Positions 61,762 to 64,000 of a stretch of 64,000 nt of DNA are shown here, one piece after another. Where the stretch lies: the NCBI RefSeq assembly GCF_039778605.1, contig NZ_CP156060.1, positions 2,108,001-2,172,000 on the forward strand, written 5' to 3'. The notes under the pieces were generated by a model. It was given only the letters and a program-made list of their open reading frames with translations, was not told where the DNA came from and ran no database searches. Positions within the stretch are counted from its first letter, which is position 1, and every line of letters starts with the position of its first letter. Origin of the DNA: Flavobacterium sp. WV_118_3. GTDB taxonomy: Bacteria > Bacteroidota > Bacteroidia > Flavobacteriales > Flavobacteriaceae. Both the position numbers and the translations under genes were made by a program.

Positions 61762-62982
61762 ATGGCTATAATACAACCTTTTAAAGCGGTTCATCCTACG
61801 GCAGACAAAGTAAGTCTGGTAACTTCCCGTTCGTACGACGATTACGGGGCTACCGAGCTGGCTGCTTATCTGGAGTTTAATCCGTTTTCCTTTTTGCATA
61901 TTTTAAATCCGGCCTATGTGAACCAGCAAAAAATTGGTTTTGACAAACGCTTTAAAGCGGTGGCGCATAAATATGCCGATTTTAAAAGGGACGGCATTCT
62001 GGTTCAGGAAGACAAACCGGTATTGTATCTGTATCAGATCGAATCCAAAAATCATTCGTTTATCGGAATTCTGGCCGGAACATCCATCAAGGATTATCAG
62101 GATAACGTGATCAAAAAACACGAAGATACGCTACAGTATCGCGTGGATTTGTTTAAAGATTATTTGCATCAAACCGGTTTTAATACCGAACCTGTATTGA
62201 TCACCTATAATAGCAATACGGCTTTAAGCGAATGGATCACGACTAAATCGCAGGAACGTCCGCTATTGGATTTTTCTACGACGAATAAAGAAAAACATAC
62301 GCTCTGGAAGATTGCAAACGAAAAAGAGATCCAATGGCTGCAGGAACAATTTAAAAGCATTGGCGATTTGTATATTGCCGACGGCCATCACCGTTCGGCA
62401 TCGGCAGAATTATTATACCAACAGGATAAAAATTCCGGAAATCAGAATCTGGATTATTTTATGAGTTATCTGATTGCCGATACCAATGTGAAAATTTACG
62501 AATACAACCGATTGATCCGCGATTTGAATGGTTTTTCCAAAGAGGATTTTATCAAAAAACTGGCCGATAACTTTGTGATCAAAAGCAAAAAACAGGAATT
62601 GTGGAAACCAAAGCATAAATTTGAGTTTGGTATGTATCTGGATAACGATTTTTATTCTTTAAAACTTAAAGAAGAAAACTTTATCTTTGATGATGCCTTG
62701 TCCGGGTTAGATGCTCAGATTCTTTACAAAACGGTTTTACAACCGATACTAGGTATTGACGATTTACGAACGGACGACAGAATTGCATATGTTCCCGGTA
62801 CAAAATCCATTACAACCATCAAAGAACAGGTCGATAATGGCGAATTTGAAGTTGGTTTTATGCTCTTCCCGATTACAATTAAAGAAATTAAGGATCTGGC
62901 CGATGCCAATTTGATCATGCCACCAAAAAGCACCTTTATCGAACCGAAGTTCAGAAGCGGTCTTGTGGTTTATGAAATTTAA
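61762..62982 (+). CDS. DUF1015 family protein
   Basis: 406 residues. Typical blocks: N-terminal QPFKAVHPTADKVSLVTSRSYDD, YLYQIESKNHSFIGIL, and the highly conserved IADGHHRSASAELLY, whose histidines suggest metal or phosphate binding. In Bacteroidota and Clostridia it often lies beside serA/serC; here it precedes the YggS gene. The function is unproven. Single likely start (ATG 12 bases after the hairpin). Confidence 0.9.
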   Translation: MAIIQPFKAVHPTADKVSLVTSRSYDDYGATELAAYLEFNPFSFLHILNPAYVNQQKIGFDKRFKAVAHKYADFKRDGILVQEDKPVLYLYQIESKNHSFIGILAGTSIKDYQDNVIKKHEDTLQYRVDLFKDYLHQTGFNTEPVLITYNSNTALSEWITTKSQERPLLDFSTTNKEKHTLWKIANEKEIQWLQEQFKSIGDLYIADGHHRSASAELLYQQDKNSGNQNLDYFMSYLIADTNVKIYEYNRLIRDLNGFSKEDFIKKLADNFVIKSKKQELWKPKHKFEFGMYLDNDFYSLKLKEENFIFDDALSGLDAQILYKTVLQPILGIDDLRTDDRIAYVPGTKSITTIKEQVDNGEFEVGFMLFPITIKEIKDLADANLIMPPKSTFIEPKFRSGLVVYEI

Positions 62983-63007
62983 TTTTGGCAAAAACAGTAA
63001 TGACGCT

Positions 63008-63667
63008 ATGACAATACGTGAAAATCTTACAGCAATACAAGCAGGCTTACCGGAACAGGTTACACTGGTAGCCGTTTCCAAAACCAAACCCGTTTCCGAT
63101 TTAATGGAAGCCTATGAAGCCGGTCAGCGTATTTTCGGGGAAAATAAGATCCAGGAAATGACCGACAAATGGGAACAAATGCCCAAGGATATCCAATGGC
63201 ATATGATTGGCCATGTTCAGACCAATAAAGTGAAATATATGGCGCCATATGTGAGCCTGATTCACGGTGTGGACAGTTTAAAACTACTACAGGAAATTAA
63301 CAGGCAGGCGCAAAAAAACAATCGGGTTATCGATTGTCTGCTGCAAATATATATAGCCGAAGAAGAAAGCAAATTCGGATTGGATGAAAACGAATTAAAA
63401 ACATTGCTCACTTCCGATGCTTTACAGGACTTGCAAAACGTGCGAATTAAAGGTTTAATGGGAATGGCAACCTTTACCGATAGTAAAGCGCAAATTAAAA
63501 AAGAATTTAGCCGTTTAAAAGCTATCTTTGACACGTATAAAAATAATAAGACCCAAACTACTGACCTTTCCATTTTATCGATGGGCATGTCGGGCGATTA
63601 TGCTATTGCTATCGACTGCGGCAGTACAATGGTACGGATCGGAAGCAGTATTTTTGGCTCCCGCTAA
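63008..63667 (+). CDS. YggS family pyridoxal phosphate-binding protein
   Basis: 219 residues from the ATG at 63008; an upstream in-frame ATG at 62963 overlaps the DUF1015 gene. The PLP lysine is in VTLVAVSKTKPVSDLMEAY. Other blocks: FGENKIQEMTDKWEQM, WHMIGHVQTNKVKYM, LMGMATFTDSK and SMGMSGDYAIAIDCGSTMVR. It helps balance PLP and amino-acid pools and has no known catalytic reaction. 28 bases later the next gene starts. Confidence 0.95.
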   Translation: MTIRENLTAIQAGLPEQVTLVAVSKTKPVSDLMEAYEAGQRIFGENKIQEMTDKWEQMPKDIQWHMIGHVQTNKVKYMAPYVSLIHGVDSLKLLQEINRQAQKNNRVIDCLLQIYIAEEESKFGLDENELKTLLTSDALQDLQNVRIKGLMGMATFTDSKAQIKKEFSRLKAIFDTYKNNKTQTTDLSILSMGMSGDYAIAIDCGSTMVRIGSSIFGSR

Positions 63668-63695
63668 CCGCGAATTTTAAAACTCAGACACAGAA

Positions 63696-64000
63696 TTGTA
63701 CGCTATACTTGACATAGAAACAACAGGAGGACAATATAACGAAGAAGGCATTACCGAAATTGCCATCTATCGTTTCGACGGCCATGAAGTGGTCGATCAG
63801 TTTATTAGTCTGGTTAACCCTGAAATTCCCATACAACCGTTTGTAGTTAAACTGACCGGTATTAATAATGCCATGCTACGTTCGGCTCCTAAATTTTATG
63901 AAGTCGCCAAACGTATCATCGAAATTACACAGGATTGTATTATCGTGGCGCACAATGCGGCTTTCGATTATCGCGTACTCCGTATGGAATTCCGACGATT
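63696..64000 (+). CDS. DEDD-family 3'-5' exonuclease (DNA polymerase III epsilon-like), truncated by the window
   Basis: The frame opens after a stop at 63678, so the TTG at 63696 (YAILDIETTGGQYNEEGITE) is the likely start; 101 codons are visible. Exonuclease motif I is DIETTG, with the second acidic site in VAHNAAFDYRVLRME. It is 28 bases after the YggS gene. In Bacteroidota this N-terminal domain is often fused to a GIY-YIG nuclease, but the C-terminus is outside the window, so that cannot be decided. Confidence 0.85.
   Translation, partial: MYAILDIETTGGQYNEEGITEIAIYRFDGHEVVDQFISLVNPEIPIQPFVVKLTGINNAMLRSAPKFYEVAKRIIEITQDCIIVAHNAAFDYRVLRMEFRR

Noticed and set aside
1..64000. CRISPR array, prophage, integron, rRNA or tRNA genes
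   Set aside because: No regularly spaced repeats, phage structural genes, integrase or recognisable tRNA cloverleaf was seen by eye; a tRNAscan or Infernal run would settle the RNA genes.

Overview
The window reads as a chromosome segment of a Bacteroidota organism, most likely a member of the Flavobacteriaceae. The evidence is: many start regions carry the Bacteroidetes -7 box TAnnTTTG and almost none has a Shine-Dalgarno sequence; there are SusC/FecA-style TonB receptors with an N-terminal carboxypeptidase-like domain; a secreted protein ends in a type B signal for the type IX secretion system; and there are 2TM-domain proteins and LytS/LytTR signalling. No rRNA, tRNA, CRISPR array, insertion sequence or phage gene was seen.

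Layout. 2-5743: end of an ECF sigma factor gene with its anti-sigma factor, a cysteine-free sirtuin, purB and a KefB-like antiporter. 5865-16150 (mostly minus strand): guaB; a four-gene iron-type operon (DUF4856 lipoprotein, imelysin, vitamin K-dependent gamma-carboxylase-like HTTM protein, FecA-like TonB receptor); an HMG-CoA-lyase family gene; and pyrD. 16283-31337: dapD followed by a surface-glycan locus with ten glycosyltransferases, one of them a GT2-GT4 fusion, a sugar aminotransferase, a NeuD-type acyltransferase and UDP-galactopyranose mutase. Its right half is visibly richer in A+T. 31403-34484: tsaC-like gene, CCA-adding enzyme and heme A synthase. 34495-40240 (minus): TonB receptor, then a TPR-like secreted protein, a LytS-type kinase carrying a 2TM module, two free 2TM proteins and a LytTR regulator. 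40403-52744: small metabolic and unknown genes, a frame-shifted VOC gene, a ClC/HPP pair, a nucleoid-associated protein, a BamA-like outer-membrane protein, an ABC exporter pair, a T9SS cargo protein and a GNAT enzyme. 52804-64000: a DUF6624 lipoprotein, an S8 peptidase with a changed oxyanion position, ompW, smpB, a Fic protein whose catalytic motif has decayed, pcm, an oxidoreductase/MscS/hydroxyacyl-CoA dehydrogenase operon, a DUF1015 gene, a YggS gene and the start of an exonuclease gene.

Most genes are ordinary core functions. The points that most deserve attention are the gamma-carboxylase-like protein between an imelysin and a TonB receptor, the kinase/regulator operon with three related 2TM modules, the Fic protein without its catalytic histidine, the glycosyltransferase fusion and the frame-shifted VOC gene. 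Two families of palindromic intergenic repeats recur between genes, and several of their copies look like terminators.
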